A stretch of 64,000 nt of DNA, taken from NCBI GenBank assembly GCA_964633115.1, contig CAZWEO010000014.1:1-64000 (forward strand), given 5' to 3'. Shown piece after piece: positions 1-8,811 of this stretch; positions within the stretch are counted from its first letter, which is position 1; each line of letters starts with the position of its first letter. This DNA is from B30-G6 sp964633115 (GTDB lineage: Bacteria > Desulfobacterota > Desulfobacteria > Desulfobacterales > B30-G6). Made by a program: the position numbers and the translations under genes. The notes under the pieces were generated by a model. It was given only the letters and a program-made list of their open reading frames with translations. It did not search any database and had not been told where the DNA came from.

Positions 1-511
1 AAATCGTACCTGTACAAACGCCGTTCGCGGACATGATGCAGGTACCAATTTCTGGATCTATGCTATAGGGGATGCCGAGTGTATCCAGCCAGCATTCGAT
101 TCGGTACAGGACACCGCAACGATAGGTATCTAGGATGCCCAGTTTTTGCATGCCCTTGTAGGCAAAACAGCCGCCCTGCTCCCATTCCCAGTGAAATAAG
201 CCCGGTGATGTCATACCAAATTTAAATCTGCTGGATACGGACCGTGGCAGCGTAATCTCAAAAGCCGCTTGCATAAATGCATTGAGTTTTTCTGAGGTCT
301 GTATCGGTTTATCTTTTAAGCCTAATGCTTTTTGAAGCCGAGCAATTTCAATGGGTGCCAAACTTCGAATGGCAGACAGATTCAACTGATTGGTCTTTTC
401 GATTCCTAAATCCTGATAGACGTTGACAAACCACATGGCATCATGGGTCAGCCACCCCTTGGCCAACAGCTCTCGAATTTCATTGTCAGCAATTTGATTC
501 ATCACGGCCAT
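1..511 (-). CDS. DUF6125-like protein, partial (3' end outside window)
   Basis: An open minus-strand frame runs from an ATG at 511 to the window edge with no stop in 170 codons, so the C-terminus is missing. The start reads MAVMNQIADNEIRELL and is followed by a WLTHDAMWF stretch. That stretch, the helical N-terminus and a later Cys-containing half (EWEQGGCFAY, YRCGVLYRIECWL) resemble DUF6125/L-2-amino-thiazoline-carboxylate-hydrolase-like proteins common in Desulfobacterota. Function is unknown; a small-molecule or cofactor-binding role is only a guess. The family call is from memory of the motif; that the frame is coding is more certain than the name. Confidence 0.6.
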   Translation of the reverse strand, partial: MAVMNQIADNEIRELLAKGWLTHDAMWFVNVYQDLGIEKTNQLNLSAIRSLAPIEIARLQKALGLKDKPIQTSEKLNAFMQAAFEITLPRSVSSRFKFGMTSPGLFHWEWEQGGCFAYKGMQKLGILDTYRCGVLYRIECWLDTLGIPYSIDPEIGTCIMSANGVCTGTI

Positions 512-579
512 CAACTTCTCCCGAAATTATTCTTTTTCTATTTCACAAACGTGAAATTCCAAGCATCAAATACCAAATA

Positions 580-1359
580 TCAGATAGAAATTGTGCCCTG
601 CATATAAAGCACCCCTTTGCCTGCAATCTTTACCCGATCACCGCTGACCTCACAGGTCACTTCACCCCCACGTGGCGATACCTGCTTGGCACTTAACTTA
701 CTTTTTTTGAGCTGGTCGGCCCAATAAGGTGCCAACTGGGTATAGGCCGAACCGGTTACCGGATCTTCGGGTATGCCATACTTGGGTGCAAAGAAGCGAG
801 CGACAAAATCATAGCGCGCCGATCGGGCTGTAATGGCTACACCGCGCAAATCCAGTCGTTCCAATTGGGACATATCCGGGCTTGCATTTTTTACATCTGC
901 TTCATTTTCAAATACAACAATGAGATCCTCGGAACGTAGGCAATCCTGGGGTTCTTTTCCGAAGGCTTCAATAATTTCTGGTGGTGTATCGCAGGCAGCT
1001 GGCGCCTGTTTGGGAAAATCCATGACAAAGTAGTCATCTTGCCTGGAAACAAGCAATGGCCCAGATTTTGAATCAAATTCGATAATATCTTTATTGTAAC
1101 CCAGGAAATGGAACAAGATATAGGCGCTAGCCAAGGTAGCATGGCCGCACAAATCCACCTCACTCTTCGGTGTAAACCAGCGAATGTGGAAACCACTATC
1201 TGATGGTACAAAAAAGGCGGTCTCAGACAGATTGTTTTCCAGTGCAATTGCCTGCATGACCGGATCCGGTAGCCAGCTGTCCAATGGGCACACAGCCGCC
1301 GGGTTCCCCTCAAAAACCTTGGATGCAAAGGCATCCACCTGATATAGTGTCAATTCCAT
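580..1359 (-). CDS. PhzF family isomerase/epimerase-like protein
   Basis: This 259-residue protein has the usual length and two-lobed plan of the PhzF/YHI9 family (diaminopimelate-epimerase fold). Visible hallmarks are the N-terminal ALYQVDAF-like strand (TLYQVDAFASKVFEGNPAAV), NNLSETAFF with the family's catalytic Glu, DLCGHATLASA in the first lobe, and EDPVTGSAYTQLAPYW in the second. Family members isomerise small acids; PhzF itself acts in phenazine synthesis, but no phenazine genes are nearby, so the substrate here is unknown. The ATG at 1359 follows a GGGAGGG ribosome site. It is cytoplasmic, with no signal peptide, and appears monocistronic. Confidence 0.85.
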   Translation of the reverse strand: MELTLYQVDAFASKVFEGNPAAVCPLDSWLPDPVMQAIALENNLSETAFFVPSDSGFHIRWFTPKSEVDLCGHATLASAYILFHFLGYNKDIIEFDSKSGPLLVSRQDDYFVMDFPKQAPAACDTPPEIIEAFGKEPQDCLRSEDLIVVFENEADVKNASPDMSQLERLDLRGVAITARSARYDFVARFFAPKYGIPEDPVTGSAYTQLAPYWADQLKKSKLSAKQVSPRGGEVTCEVSGDRVKIAGKGVLYMQGTISI

Positions 1360-1410
1360 AACGCCCTCCCAATTAAATTTTGCAGCGATTGTACGGTTTT
1401 TAAATTATTT

Positions 1411-2149
1411 TTATAAGATATAGTCCGACACCACTTCCAATCCCACTTCCAGACTGAAAGCCAGGCTTTCCAGCGAAATACGTTCATCATTGGCATGCGC
1501 CAGGTTCATCTCATTCATCTGCAGCATGGGACTAAATCCATAGACCGCCATGCCGCGGGGACGCAGAAAGCTGGCGTCGGTCGAACCGGTTGACAGCAGC
1601 GGGATCACTCGAGCATCCGGGCGGTGATTATGTAAAAAACATTTGATCGCTGAATTCGAATCCAAAACCGCCACCCTCATTTAATGCGGCCGCCGCGTCA
1701 ATAAGGTCGTAGGCATTGTTTACGAGCCATTCCATACCGTGACGATGGCCGGCTTCTTCATCAGCGGTGGCTAAAAAGATAAGGTCCCGTTTGGGTACCA
1801 CCCGAGCGCGTTTAAGCAATAGCAAAATCATCATCCATAAGGCCACCGTGTTTTTACAGTCAACACTACCCCGTCCCCAGACATAGTCGTCATGTATTTC
1901 AGCCTTGAAAGGGTGATACTGCCACTGCTTCGAATCTGCTGCTACCACATCCAGATGGCCCCTACCTGGTGAGGGTTCCAGGATAGTAGCTTCGATATTT
2001 TCCTGCGCCAAGACATCGGCCGTGTATCGCGCCGCTTCGATTTCATTTCCAGGTGGATTGGTGGTGTCGATGCGGATGAGATTGCGTAAGTGACTTACAA
2101 GTTCATTTTGAGATTCTGGAGTGATCAGATGATCCAATGACATTTCCAT
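1411..2149 (-). pseudogene. M20 family metallopeptidase, internally deleted and frameshifted
   Basis: Two overlapping minus-strand frames encode the two ends of one M20-family zinc hydrolase. Frame 1 (2149 to 1628, 173 aa) carries the first metal motif (GRGHLDVVA), the GRGSVDCKN region, ATADEEAGH with the catalytic Glu region, and ALNEGGG. It stops a few codons later. Frame 2 (ending 1411) carries the family's C-terminal stretch LLSTGSTDASFLRPRG, ending in LEVVSDYIL. Intact relatives are about 430-450 aa. Here the roughly 180-residue dimerisation ('lid') domain between the two parts is absent, and the halves are out of frame. The best reading is a deletion of about 500 bp that killed the gene; an assembly error is the alternative. 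Confidence 0.8.
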
Positions 2150-2238
2150 TATGATTGGGCTTTAGGTTACGCGTGTCGTGTTACGGGTTACGGGTTGGGC
2201 TGTGAGCGAAGAACCATTAGCAGCCTACAGCCTACAGT

Positions 2239-2352
2239 CTAAACACCTAAATGACCTATCATAATGATAAATACCAGGATCACGATGATCTTGGGACCAT
2301 TGGAGCTTCCTAAGGCCAATACGGGCGCCAGCACAATAGCTGGTTCAGGCAT
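2239..2352 (-). CDS. Possible 37-residue membrane peptide
   Basis: A short minus-strand frame starts at an ATG at 2352 preceded by AGGA at a sensible distance, and ends with TAG at 2239-2241. The product (MPEPAIVLAPVLALGSSNG, then KIIVILVFIIMIGHLGV) is mostly hydrophobic and could form one short membrane segment. It lies between the decayed peptidase and rluD, in a spacer otherwise made of degenerate repeats. I do not recognise a family. The ribosome site and composition make it plausible; its size leaves chance open. Confidence 0.35.
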   Translation of the reverse strand: MPEPAIVLAPVLALGSSNGPKIIVILVFIIMIGHLGV

Positions 2353-2424
2353 ATTCTTTTTCCTAAATAGTAATTATGAATATCGAACAGAAAATGACGA
2401 ATTCTAAACTTTACCAGCTGCCAC

Positions 2425-3387
2425 TTAATTAGCCAAATCCATTAATAGCGATCGCATATCATCCGCCAAAGGAGCCTCAAACTCCATACGGTGCTGGGTC
2501 ACGGGATGCGTCAATTCCAAATATCGGGCATGTAGCATTTGCCTTGGGACCCTTACCAAAATGGCAGCTAAATTTGTATCCCCGTCTTTTTGTCGCTTAT
2601 ATTTCGCTGAGGCATATACCTGATCCCCAATGACGGGATGGTGGATGGCAGCGCAATGTACTCGAATTTGATGGGTTCGGCCGGTTTTCAAATCCAGTTC
2701 TAACAGAGTGGCTAATCCATACCGTTGTTTGACCCGCCAGCGGGTAAGGGCCTCCCGGCCGTTGTTACTGATAGTCGACATCTTTTTACGGTTAACCGGG
2801 TGCCGGCCGATTGGTAATGATATGGTCCCTGAATTTGATTTTACATCCCCATATACCAGTGCCAGATAGGATTTTCGCACCCTTCGCTGTTTGAATTGCT
2901 GGCTGAGATAATCCAGCGCTTGACGATTTTTAGCCACGACAATGGCCCCGGTGGTGTCCTTATCAAGCCGATGAACAATGCCAGGGCGTTGGGCTGCCCG
3001 ATTGCCGCCCAGTTCCGGGCAGTGATGTAGGAGCCCATTCACCAGGGTACCGGACTCATTCCCTGGTCCGGGATGAACCACCAGATCGGCTGGCTTGTTG
3101 ATGACGATGATATCGGCATCTTCGAAGAGGATGTCCAGTGGTATGGGCTCCGGCTCAAGCAAGGCCGGTTCACGGGATGGCACCCGGCCCTGAATAGTCT
3201 CACCGTTCTTAACCCGATAACTCGGTTTGCGGAGATGCCCTGCAATGGTAATATGGCCGTCCTGAATCAGCTGGGTGATGAATGATCGGGAACAATCAGA
3301 AAGGTATGTGCAAACCACCTTGTCAAACCGCTCTCCGGCATCAGCGGGTTCGACTGTAGTGATGAATTCACCTTCAGGTGATTGCAT
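2425..3387 (-). CDS. rluD: RluA/RluD family 23S rRNA pseudouridine synthase
   Basis: The 320-residue product matches full-length RluD. An N-terminal S4 RNA-binding domain (about residues 14-80, including SRSFITQLIQDGHITI) is followed by the synthase domain with the catalytic-Asp motif GIVHRLDKDTTGAIV and the LKTGRTHQIRVH motif. It converts selected uridines in helix 69 of 23S rRNA to pseudouridine; assignment to the RluD rather than RluA/RluC subgroup is by overall architecture. It lies directly downstream of carD with an 11-nt gap, so the two are probably cotranscribed. Confidence 0.9.
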   Translation of the reverse strand: MQSPEGEFITTVEPADAGERFDKVVCTYLSDCSRSFITQLIQDGHITIAGHLRKPSYRVKNGETIQGRVPSREPALLEPEPIPLDILFEDADIIVINKPADLVVHPGPGNESGTLVNGLLHHCPELGGNRAAQRPGIVHRLDKDTTGAIVVAKNRQALDYLSQQFKQRRVRKSYLALVYGDVKSNSGTISLPIGRHPVNRKKMSTISNNGREALTRWRVKQRYGLATLLELDLKTGRTHQIRVHCAAIHHPVIGDQVYASAKYKRQKDGDTNLAAILVRVPRQMLHARYLELTHPVTQHRMEFEAPLADDMRSLLMDLAN

Positions 3388-3398
3388 GCGGATGGGAA

Positions 3399-3947
3399 TT
3401 ATTCTTCAGGTGGTACAAATAATGATTCGATCTCGGAAACAATGGCCGCTTCTTCGGCCTTTCTGGCCGTGGACAATTCCTTGACAAGCAGGCCCTGGGC
3501 GGTATCATAAAGTTTTCTTTCACCAAAAGATAGATCCTTGGTCAGTCTTAGCAGGGATAAATCTCGAAAAACCTCAGCCACTTCATATAAAGAGCCTGTT
3601 TTGATCTTGTCCATGTATTCCCGATATCGGCGATTCCAGGTCTGGTTGTCGATGGAGGATTCTTGCTTGGATTTCATGACCTCGATGATCTTGGGAATTT
3701 CCTTTTCGCTGATCACTTCCCGCAATCCCACAGAAGCAACGTTCCATGTGGGAATCATGATAACCATGCCATTCTCGATGATTTTCATAATATAGAAATC
3801 ATGCGTCTCCCCATTGATCACACGGCTTTCTATGGACTCGATCTTACCGACACCGTGTGCCGGGTAGACAGCCAGATCGCCTACTGCGAAGGTCAGTGCG
3901 GGCACATCAGTTTTGATATCGGTTTCGTTAGTCGGTTTATCGGACAT
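3399..3947 (-). CDS. CarD/CdnL family RNA polymerase-binding regulator
   Basis: The conserved core TFAVGDLAVYPAHGVGKI is the Tudor-like RNAP-interaction domain of CarD/CdnL/TRCF proteins, followed by an all-helical DNA-binding part (RRYREYMDKIKTGSLYEVAEV, LSFGERKLYDTAQGLL). These proteins bind the RNA polymerase beta subunit and stabilise open complexes, often at rRNA promoters. I place the start at the ATG at 3947 (MSDKPTNETDIK, 182 aa). A frame extension to 4031 exists, but it adds a non-conserved tail and runs into the hppA terminator hairpin. The gene is followed 11 nt later by rluD. Confidence 0.85.
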   Translation of the reverse strand: MSDKPTNETDIKTDVPALTFAVGDLAVYPAHGVGKIESIESRVINGETHDFYIMKIIENGMVIMIPTWNVASVGLREVISEKEIPKIIEVMKSKQESSIDNQTWNRRYREYMDKIKTGSLYEVAEVFRDLSLLRLTKDLSFGERKLYDTAQGLLVKELSTARKAEEAAIVSEIESLFVPPEE

Positions 3948-4033
3948 ATTGGCACCAGAAACATTTGAAATACATGAATATCCTTTTTTAACGTAATGCG
4001 GAATTATAACACTCTTGAATCGAACAATCAACG

Positions 4034-4069
4034 AAAAAAAGGATTGGCGCCTTGCAGCGCCAATCCTTT
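4034..4069 (-). terminator. Rho-independent terminator of the hppA operon
   Basis: A 10-bp GC-rich perfect stem (4041-4050 with 4057-4066, loop CTTGCA) is followed on the minus strand by seven T residues (complement of 4034-4040). It lies just downstream of hppA and before carD, and should end the prs-rplY-pth-hppA transcript. Confidence 0.85.
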
Positions 4070-4098
4070 CAAGGTTTAAACAATAGCTGTGCTTACTA

Positions 4099-6111
4099 TT
4101 ACATCAAGAACGGTACCATCAGCAGCGCCACCACGTTGAGAATCTTAATCATGGGGTTAATTGCCGGACCAGCGGTATCCTTGTAAGGATCGCCGACGGT
4201 GTCACCGGTAACCGCAGCTTTATGGGCATCGCTGCCCTTGCCGCCGAGATGACCATCCTCAATATGCTTTTTGGCATTATCCCAAGCAGCGCCACCCGTG
4301 GTCATGGAGAGAGCCACAAATACACCGGTAACGATACTACCAATCAGGAGACCGCCCAGGGCCACTTTACCCAGCAGGAAGCCCACCAACAACGGGGCTA
4401 TCACCGGCAAGAGGGCCGGAACGATCATTTCCTTCAAGGCAAACTTGGTTACGATGTCAACACATGCGCCGTAATCGGGTTTAGCCTTACCTTCCATGAT
4501 ACCAGGGATGTCCCTGAACTGACGACGCACTTCATCAACCACGGCACTACCGGCATTACCAACTGCCTTCATAGCGATGGATGCAAATAGGTAAGGCAGC
4601 AAGCCGCCGATAAACAGACCCACGATAACGTTTACATCGCTCAGGTCAAACCTAATCAAATCCCCTTTGTCGCCATGCAGGGCGAATTCCTGCACGTAGG
4701 CTGCAAAAAGAACCAGGGCGGCCAAGCCGGCTGAACCAATGGCATACCCCTTGGTTACGGCTTTGGTGGTGTTGCCGACCGCATCCAGCGGATCGGTTAC
4801 GGCACGCACGCTCTCATCCATATCAGCCATTTCAGCGATACCGCCAGCATTGTCGGTGATGGGGCCGTAGGCATCAATGGCGATTACCATACCGGTCATG
4901 GACAGCATGGACATGGCTGCCATGGCGATGCCGTATAGTCCGGCAAAGCTATAAGCCAGCCAGATGGCCAGACACATAGCCAGTACGGGAGCGGCGGTTG
5001 CCTGCATGCTCACGGCTAGACCGGAAATGATGTTGGTACCGTGGCCGGTTGTGGATGCTTCGGCAATCGCTTTTACGGGACCGTATACACCGGTGTAGTA
5101 CTCGGTGATGATGACGATCACGACGGTCAGAATCAGGCCGATTAAGGTACAGTAGTAGATGGACTGGGGCGACAAATCACCCACGCCCACGAACAGCTGA
5201 TTGCAGGCATAGTAAAAAGCGATAGCGGCCAGGATAGCCGATCCGAACATCCCCTTGTAGAGGGCGCCCATGATATATTCGCTTTTGCCAAGCTTGACAA
5301 AAAATATCGCGATGATGGATGCGATGATGGAGATGGCTCCCAAAAGCAGTGGGAATTCGGTGGCGATTTGAACATCCGGAAAAAGCAGATGCCCGATGAG
5401 CATGGCGGCCACGGCCGTCACGGCATAGGTCTCAAACAGGTCTGCCGCCATACCGGCACAGTCACCCACGTTGTCACCGACGTTATCGGCAATGGTGGCC
5501 GGATTGCGCGGATCGTCTTCGGGGATCCCCGCTTCGACTTTACCAACCAGGTCGGCACCCACGTCGGCGCCCTTGGTGAAGATACCGCCACCCAGACGTG
5601 CGAATATGGATATCAAGCTACCACCAAATCCCAGGGCTACCAAGGCAATGACATCATGCGTAAAAGCATAGTAGCCGGCGGTCACGGTCAGGGCCAGGCC
5701 TGCAACGATCATACCGGTTACTGCACCGCCTCTGAATGCCATGGCCAGACCGGCGGCCATGCCTTTTTTGGCGGCCTCGGCCGTACGGACATTGGCAATA
5801 ACCGAAACGCGCATGCCAATATAACCGGCCAGAAACGAGGCCACGGCGCCCACCAGAAAACCGATGGCGGTTTTGGCGCCCATGGTGGCAAAGATTACGA
5901 TAAATATGACGGCGCCGGCGATGCCCATGCTTTTCATCTGACGATTCAGATAAGCAATGGCGCCTTCCTTAACTGCACTGGCGATCTCCTGCATCTTCTC
6001 ATCGCCTGCAGGAGCACTTTTTACGATTGTCGCCAGGATAATCGCAAACACAACGCCCAGAACCCCTACCAGCGCGCAGAGCAACGGCAAATTATTCATT
6101 ACTGCGTCCAT
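4099..6111 (-). CDS. hppA: Membrane-bound proton-translocating pyrophosphatase (K+-independent type)
   Basis: A roughly 670-residue, very hydrophobic protein of about 16 membrane segments with the family's pyrophosphate-site motifs DVGADLVGKVEAG and EDDPRNPATIADNVGDNVGD. It hydrolyses PPi and pumps H+ across the inner membrane, recovering energy from the PPi released when sulfate is activated. The cation-type motif reads GNTTKAVTKG, with Lys and Thr at the two positions that are Ala and Gly in K+-dependent enzymes. This predicts a K+-independent proton pump, not a Na+ pump. I prefer the ATG at 6111, because GGAGG lies 5 nt before it and overlaps the upstream in-frame ATG at 6123. It sits between pth and carD, genes usually adjacent in related genomes. 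Confidence 0.93.
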   Translation of the reverse strand: MDAVMNNLPLLCALVGVLGVVFAIILATIVKSAPAGDEKMQEIASAVKEGAIAYLNRQMKSMGIAGAVIFIVIFATMGAKTAIGFLVGAVASFLAGYIGMRVSVIANVRTAEAAKKGMAAGLAMAFRGGAVTGMIVAGLALTVTAGYYAFTHDVIALVALGFGGSLISIFARLGGGIFTKGADVGADLVGKVEAGIPEDDPRNPATIADNVGDNVGDCAGMAADLFETYAVTAVAAMLIGHLLFPDVQIATEFPLLLGAISIIASIIAIFFVKLGKSEYIMGALYKGMFGSAILAAIAFYYACNQLFVGVGDLSPQSIYYCTLIGLILTVVIVIITEYYTGVYGPVKAIAEASTTGHGTNIISGLAVSMQATAAPVLAMCLAIWLAYSFAGLYGIAMAAMSMLSMTGMVIAIDAYGPITDNAGGIAEMADMDESVRAVTDPLDAVGNTTKAVTKGYAIGSAGLAALVLFAAYVQEFALHGDKGDLIRFDLSDVNVIVGLFIGGLLPYLFASIAMKAVGNAGSAVVDEVRRQFRDIPGIMEGKAKPDYGACVDIVTKFALKEMIVPALLPVIAPLLVGFLLGKVALGGLLIGSIVTGVFVALSMTTGGAAWDNAKKHIEDGHLGGKGSDAHKAAVTGDTVGDPYKDTAGPAINPMIKILNVVALLMVPFLM

Positions 6112-6130
6112 TCTATCCTCCATTACATGT

Positions 6131-6727
6131 TTAACTTGAGGGTTGAATTATTCTCTCGTTATATCGATTCATAGCTTCCTTTGTGCCTTCACAAAGGATC
6201 GTTACAACTGCGTCCCGGGAACGAGCGACAACCTGATCCAACCAATCTTCATCAGACTTTTGAAAGCGTCCCAATACATGATTGGTAACGCTGTCGCCTT
6301 TCTCAGAACGTCCGATGCCCACGCGTACGCGCGTAAAGTCGTCGTTTCCGCAGGCATCCATAATAGATCTCACTCCGTTATGACCTCCATGCCCTCCTTT
6401 CACCTTTATTTTTAATCTACCAAAAGTTAGGTCGATATCATCATGTATGACCAACATATCTTTAAACAAGATTTTATAGTAAGCCAGGAGCCTTTGAATG
6501 GGAAGCCCGCTTCGATTCATATAAGCCCGTGGTTTAACCAGGATAACCTCCTTGTCCCTGATCATACCTTTCCCATAGACGGCATCAAACTTCTTTTTAT
6601 CAAGCCTGATATCATAGGCGGATGAAAGTGCATCAATGACGGCAAAGCCGATATTGTGCCGGGTACCCTGATATTTATCGCCGGGATTACCCAAGCCGGC
6701 GATGAAATACAATTTTCCAGCGGGCAT
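6131..6727 (-). CDS. pth: Peptidyl-tRNA hydrolase
   Basis: The product is 198 aa, the normal length for bacterial Pth. The start FIAGLGNPGDKYQGTRHNIG contains the catalytic His and Asn, and VIHDDIDLTFGRLKIK plus GGHGGHNGVRSI complete the active site. It frees tRNA from peptidyl-tRNAs that drop off ribosomes. Its ATG follows the rplY stop codon directly (TAA-ATG) with no clear ribosome site, suggesting translational coupling. rplY-pth adjacency is common in bacteria. Confidence 0.95.
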   Translation of the reverse strand: MPAGKLYFIAGLGNPGDKYQGTRHNIGFAVIDALSSAYDIRLDKKKFDAVYGKGMIRDKEVILVKPRAYMNRSGLPIQRLLAYYKILFKDMLVIHDDIDLTFGRLKIKVKGGHGGHNGVRSIMDACGNDDFTRVRVGIGRSEKGDSVTNHVLGRFQKSDEDWLDQVVARSRDAVVTILCEGTKEAMNRYNERIIQPSS

Positions 6728-7393
6728 TTATTCATCACTACTGCCAGGCTCTTCTTCCTCCCTGGCGGCTTCGTCTTCAGCTTCTTCTCCTTCTAACTCT
6801 TCTTCTTCTTCTACTTCTTCCTCTTCCTCAACCTTCGGGGTCAGCACCGTGACAACGGTGAAATTGGATTCGTCCGCCAATTCGATGGCCTCGTCAAGGG
6901 ATACATCGCCGATATGTAAGGAGTCCCCGATGTCCATATTGGAAATGTCCACCACGATGGATTCGGGAATTTCGTTCGGATAGCAAAATACATCCACCTC
7001 ATGTCGGACTATCTGCAGAACCCCGCCCAGATCGACACCCACGGCCGCACCAATTGTTACCACCGGGATGCTGACTCTAATCTTCTGATCCATGGCAACT
7101 TCGTAAAAGTCGATATGCAACAAAGCTCCGGAAACCGGCTGGGTCTGAAGCTCCTTGATCATGGCCGTTTTGGATTGTTTTTTTCCGTTCTGAATCACGA
7201 GATTTAGCAGCAGTTGACCGATATTGCCATATTTAAGAATATTCTCGAAGTCACGGATCACTACCGAAAGCATGATGGCGTCTGACTTGGGTCCATACAA
7301 TACAGCCGGAATCATGCCTTGCCGTCGGAGTTCCCTTGCGGGACCGTTGCCCACGGTTTTACGTATGGTTGCTTTTAATTCAATTTTTTCCAA
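6728..7393 (-). CDS. rplY: 50S ribosomal protein L25/Ctc (long form)
   Basis: This 221-residue protein has the N-terminal 5S-rRNA-binding L25 domain (ELKATIRKTVGNGPAREL, IPAVLYGPK) and the C-terminal TL5/Ctc domain found in long-form L25. It ends in a strongly acidic Glu-rich tail (last ~35 residues), typical of this group. It binds 5S rRNA in the large subunit. The start codon is TTG at 7393, fixed by a GGAGG 8 nt upstream and by conservation from MEKIEL onward. A palindromic repeat (7410-7450) begins a few bases upstream of that ribosome site. Confidence 0.95.
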   Translation of the reverse strand: MEKIELKATIRKTVGNGPARELRRQGMIPAVLYGPKSDAIMLSVVIRDFENILKYGNIGQLLLNLVIQNGKKQSKTAMIKELQTQPVSGALLHIDFYEVAMDQKIRVSIPVVTIGAAVGVDLGGVLQIVRHEVDVFCYPNEIPESIVVDISNMDIGDSLHIGDVSLDEAIELADESNFTVVTVLTPKVEEEEEVEEEEELEGEEAEDEAAREEEEPGSSDE

Positions 7394-7409
7394 AAAAGTA
7401 TCCTCCTTA

Positions 7410-7450
7410 ATAAAATCGCTGCGCGATTTTATGTGATGCGACTACGTCGC
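7410..7450. repeat. ATAAAATCG palindromic element, copy 1
   Basis: Two stems occur in tandem: ATAAAATCGC (7410-7419) pairs with 7423-7432 around loop TGC, then GCGAC (7438-7442) pairs with GTCGC (7446-7450). The same two-stem plan recurs at 17423, 22912 and 37661 (inverted). This copy lies directly upstream of the rplY ribosome site, so it would be in the leader if transcription starts beyond it. Confidence 0.75.
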
Positions 7451-7650
7451 TTAAGTATGAAATTTTAAAGCACATGTTTGTTCCGCGTTTAAAGTTGACG
7501 AAAATGTAAAAAGTCCAAAATGGACGGTTTCTTAAAAAGTTCAAATTCAAGGCGTCAAATTTCGTAATCATGAGGCGTACTTATTGTACGTTGAATGTTT
7601 ACGAAATGCAGCACAACGCAGAAGTTGGGCTTTTTACGAACCCGTCAAAT
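7451..7650. repeat. Intergenic spacer with imperfect long inverted repeat
   Basis: The spacer between prs and rplY contains a segment (about 7525-7650) that begins TTAAAAAGTTCAAATTCAAG and ends GAAGTTGGGCTTTTTACGAA. The ends are imperfectly complementary, and an inner GTACTTATTGTAC mini-palindrome is visible. The form resembles non-autonomous mobile or repeat elements common in Desulfobacteraceae spacers. No open frame is convincing here. Confidence 0.4.
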
Positions 7651-8589
7651 TTATACAAACAATGACGTCACCGAATCGCCTCGAAAGCTGCGAATTATGG
7701 CCTCACCGACGATCTCGGAGATGCTCAGCACTTTCATTTTCTCGCAGATTTCCGCATTGCCGCTCAATGGAACTGTATCGGTACAAACCAAGCTTTTGAG
7801 TGGTGAATCGTTGATACGCTCCACTGCTGGTCCAGATAGCACCGCATGGGCACAACAGGCATGTACCTCCAGAGCGTCTTCCTTCATAATGGCTTCGGCC
7901 GCTTCCGTCAAAGTACCAGCCGTGTCCACCATGTCATCTAGAATCACAGCCACTTTATTTTTCACATTTCCGATTACCGCCATGGCCTTGGCCACGTTAG
8001 GTGCCGATCGCCTTTTATCAACAATTGCCAGATCAGCCGCCAAGCGTTTTGCAAACGCCCGCGCCCGTTCAACACCGCCGGCATCTGGGGAGACAATCAC
8101 TAAATCTTCTTCAAACTTTTCACGCATGTAGTCGATCAAGACCGGCGCAGCAAAAAGGTTGTCCACCGGAACATCAAAAAAGCCCTGAATCTGGCCGGCA
8201 TGCAGGTCCATAGTTATCACGCGACTGGCCCCGGCAGTGGTTATGAGGTCCGCTATCAACTTAGCACTGATGGGAACGCGAGGTGCCACCTTCTTATCTT
8301 GTCGGGCATACCCGAAATAGGGGATCACGGCGCCTATCCGTAAAGCCGAAGATCTTTTCAGGGCGTCCACCATCAACAATAGCTCCACCAGATTATCATT
8401 GACAGGCCGGCAGGTGGATTGAACCACATATACGGTTTTGCCACGGACATTCTCGTCAATTTCGATCTGAACTTCGCCATCACTAAACGTCTTGACCTTG
8501 GCGCCCCCCAAAGGCATCTTAAGATAGTCACAGATCTTTTTGGCCAACACCGGATTCGAATTGCCTGAAAAAATCACTGGATCTGACAT
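7651..8589 (-). CDS. prs: Ribose-phosphate pyrophosphokinase
   Basis: The product is 312 aa and aligns end to end with bacterial PRPP synthetase. Visible parts are VIFSGNSNPVLAKKICDYL, the FSDGEVQIEI segment, the ATP/Mg motif VVQSTCRPVNDNLVELL, PYFGYARQDKK, and the PRPP loop VAVILDDMVDTAGTL. It makes PRPP from ribose-5-phosphate and ATP for nucleotide, His and Trp synthesis. The ATG at 8589 has a clear AAGGAGC ribosome site. It precedes rplY on the same strand, an order conserved in Desulfobacterota. Confidence 0.96.
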   Translation of the reverse strand: MSDPVIFSGNSNPVLAKKICDYLKMPLGGAKVKTFSDGEVQIEIDENVRGKTVYVVQSTCRPVNDNLVELLLMVDALKRSSALRIGAVIPYFGYARQDKKVAPRVPISAKLIADLITTAGASRVITMDLHAGQIQGFFDVPVDNLFAAPVLIDYMREKFEEDLVIVSPDAGGVERARAFAKRLAADLAIVDKRRSAPNVAKAMAVIGNVKNKVAVILDDMVDTAGTLTEAAEAIMKEDALEVHACCAHAVLSGPAVERINDSPLKSLVCTDTVPLSGNAEICEKMKVLSISEIVGEAIIRSFRGDSVTSLFV

Positions 8590-8715
8590 GCTGCTCCTTT
8601 GCTTACCTCAAACCATATATCGCCAACTTCATCGTTCGTCGTTGACTTAAAGCTGGTTGTAACTCGATATTGGCTCTCCATTTAACTCCGTGCGAAGGTG
8701 CTTCAGTATTGATTT

Positions 8716-8790
8716 TGGCTGGGGCGGGAGGATTCGAACCTCCGAATGCAGGAACCAAAATCCTGTGTCTTGCCACTTGACGACGCCCCA
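8716..8790 (-). tRNA. tRNA-Gln (anticodon TTG), CCA encoded
   Basis: On the minus strand the acceptor stem TGGGGCG (from 8790) pairs with CGCCCCA, followed by discriminator G and an encoded CCA (8716-8718). The anticodon arm is CAGGA-TTTTGGT-TCCTG, giving anticodon TTG (UUG). The T arm contains GGTTCGAATCC. The position between prs and ispE is a conserved arrangement in this phylum. Confidence 0.95.
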
Positions 8791-8811
8791 AAACTCCATT
8801 TATGCCGACGC

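Noticed and set aside
5368..6174. 268-codon plus-strand frame opposite hppA
   Set aside because: It is the antisense shadow of a strongly conserved membrane protein gene. The predicted product is His/Gly/Gln-rich with no ribosome site or family.
8603..8791. 62-codon minus-strand frame
   Set aside because: It runs through tRNA-Gln and is not protein coding.
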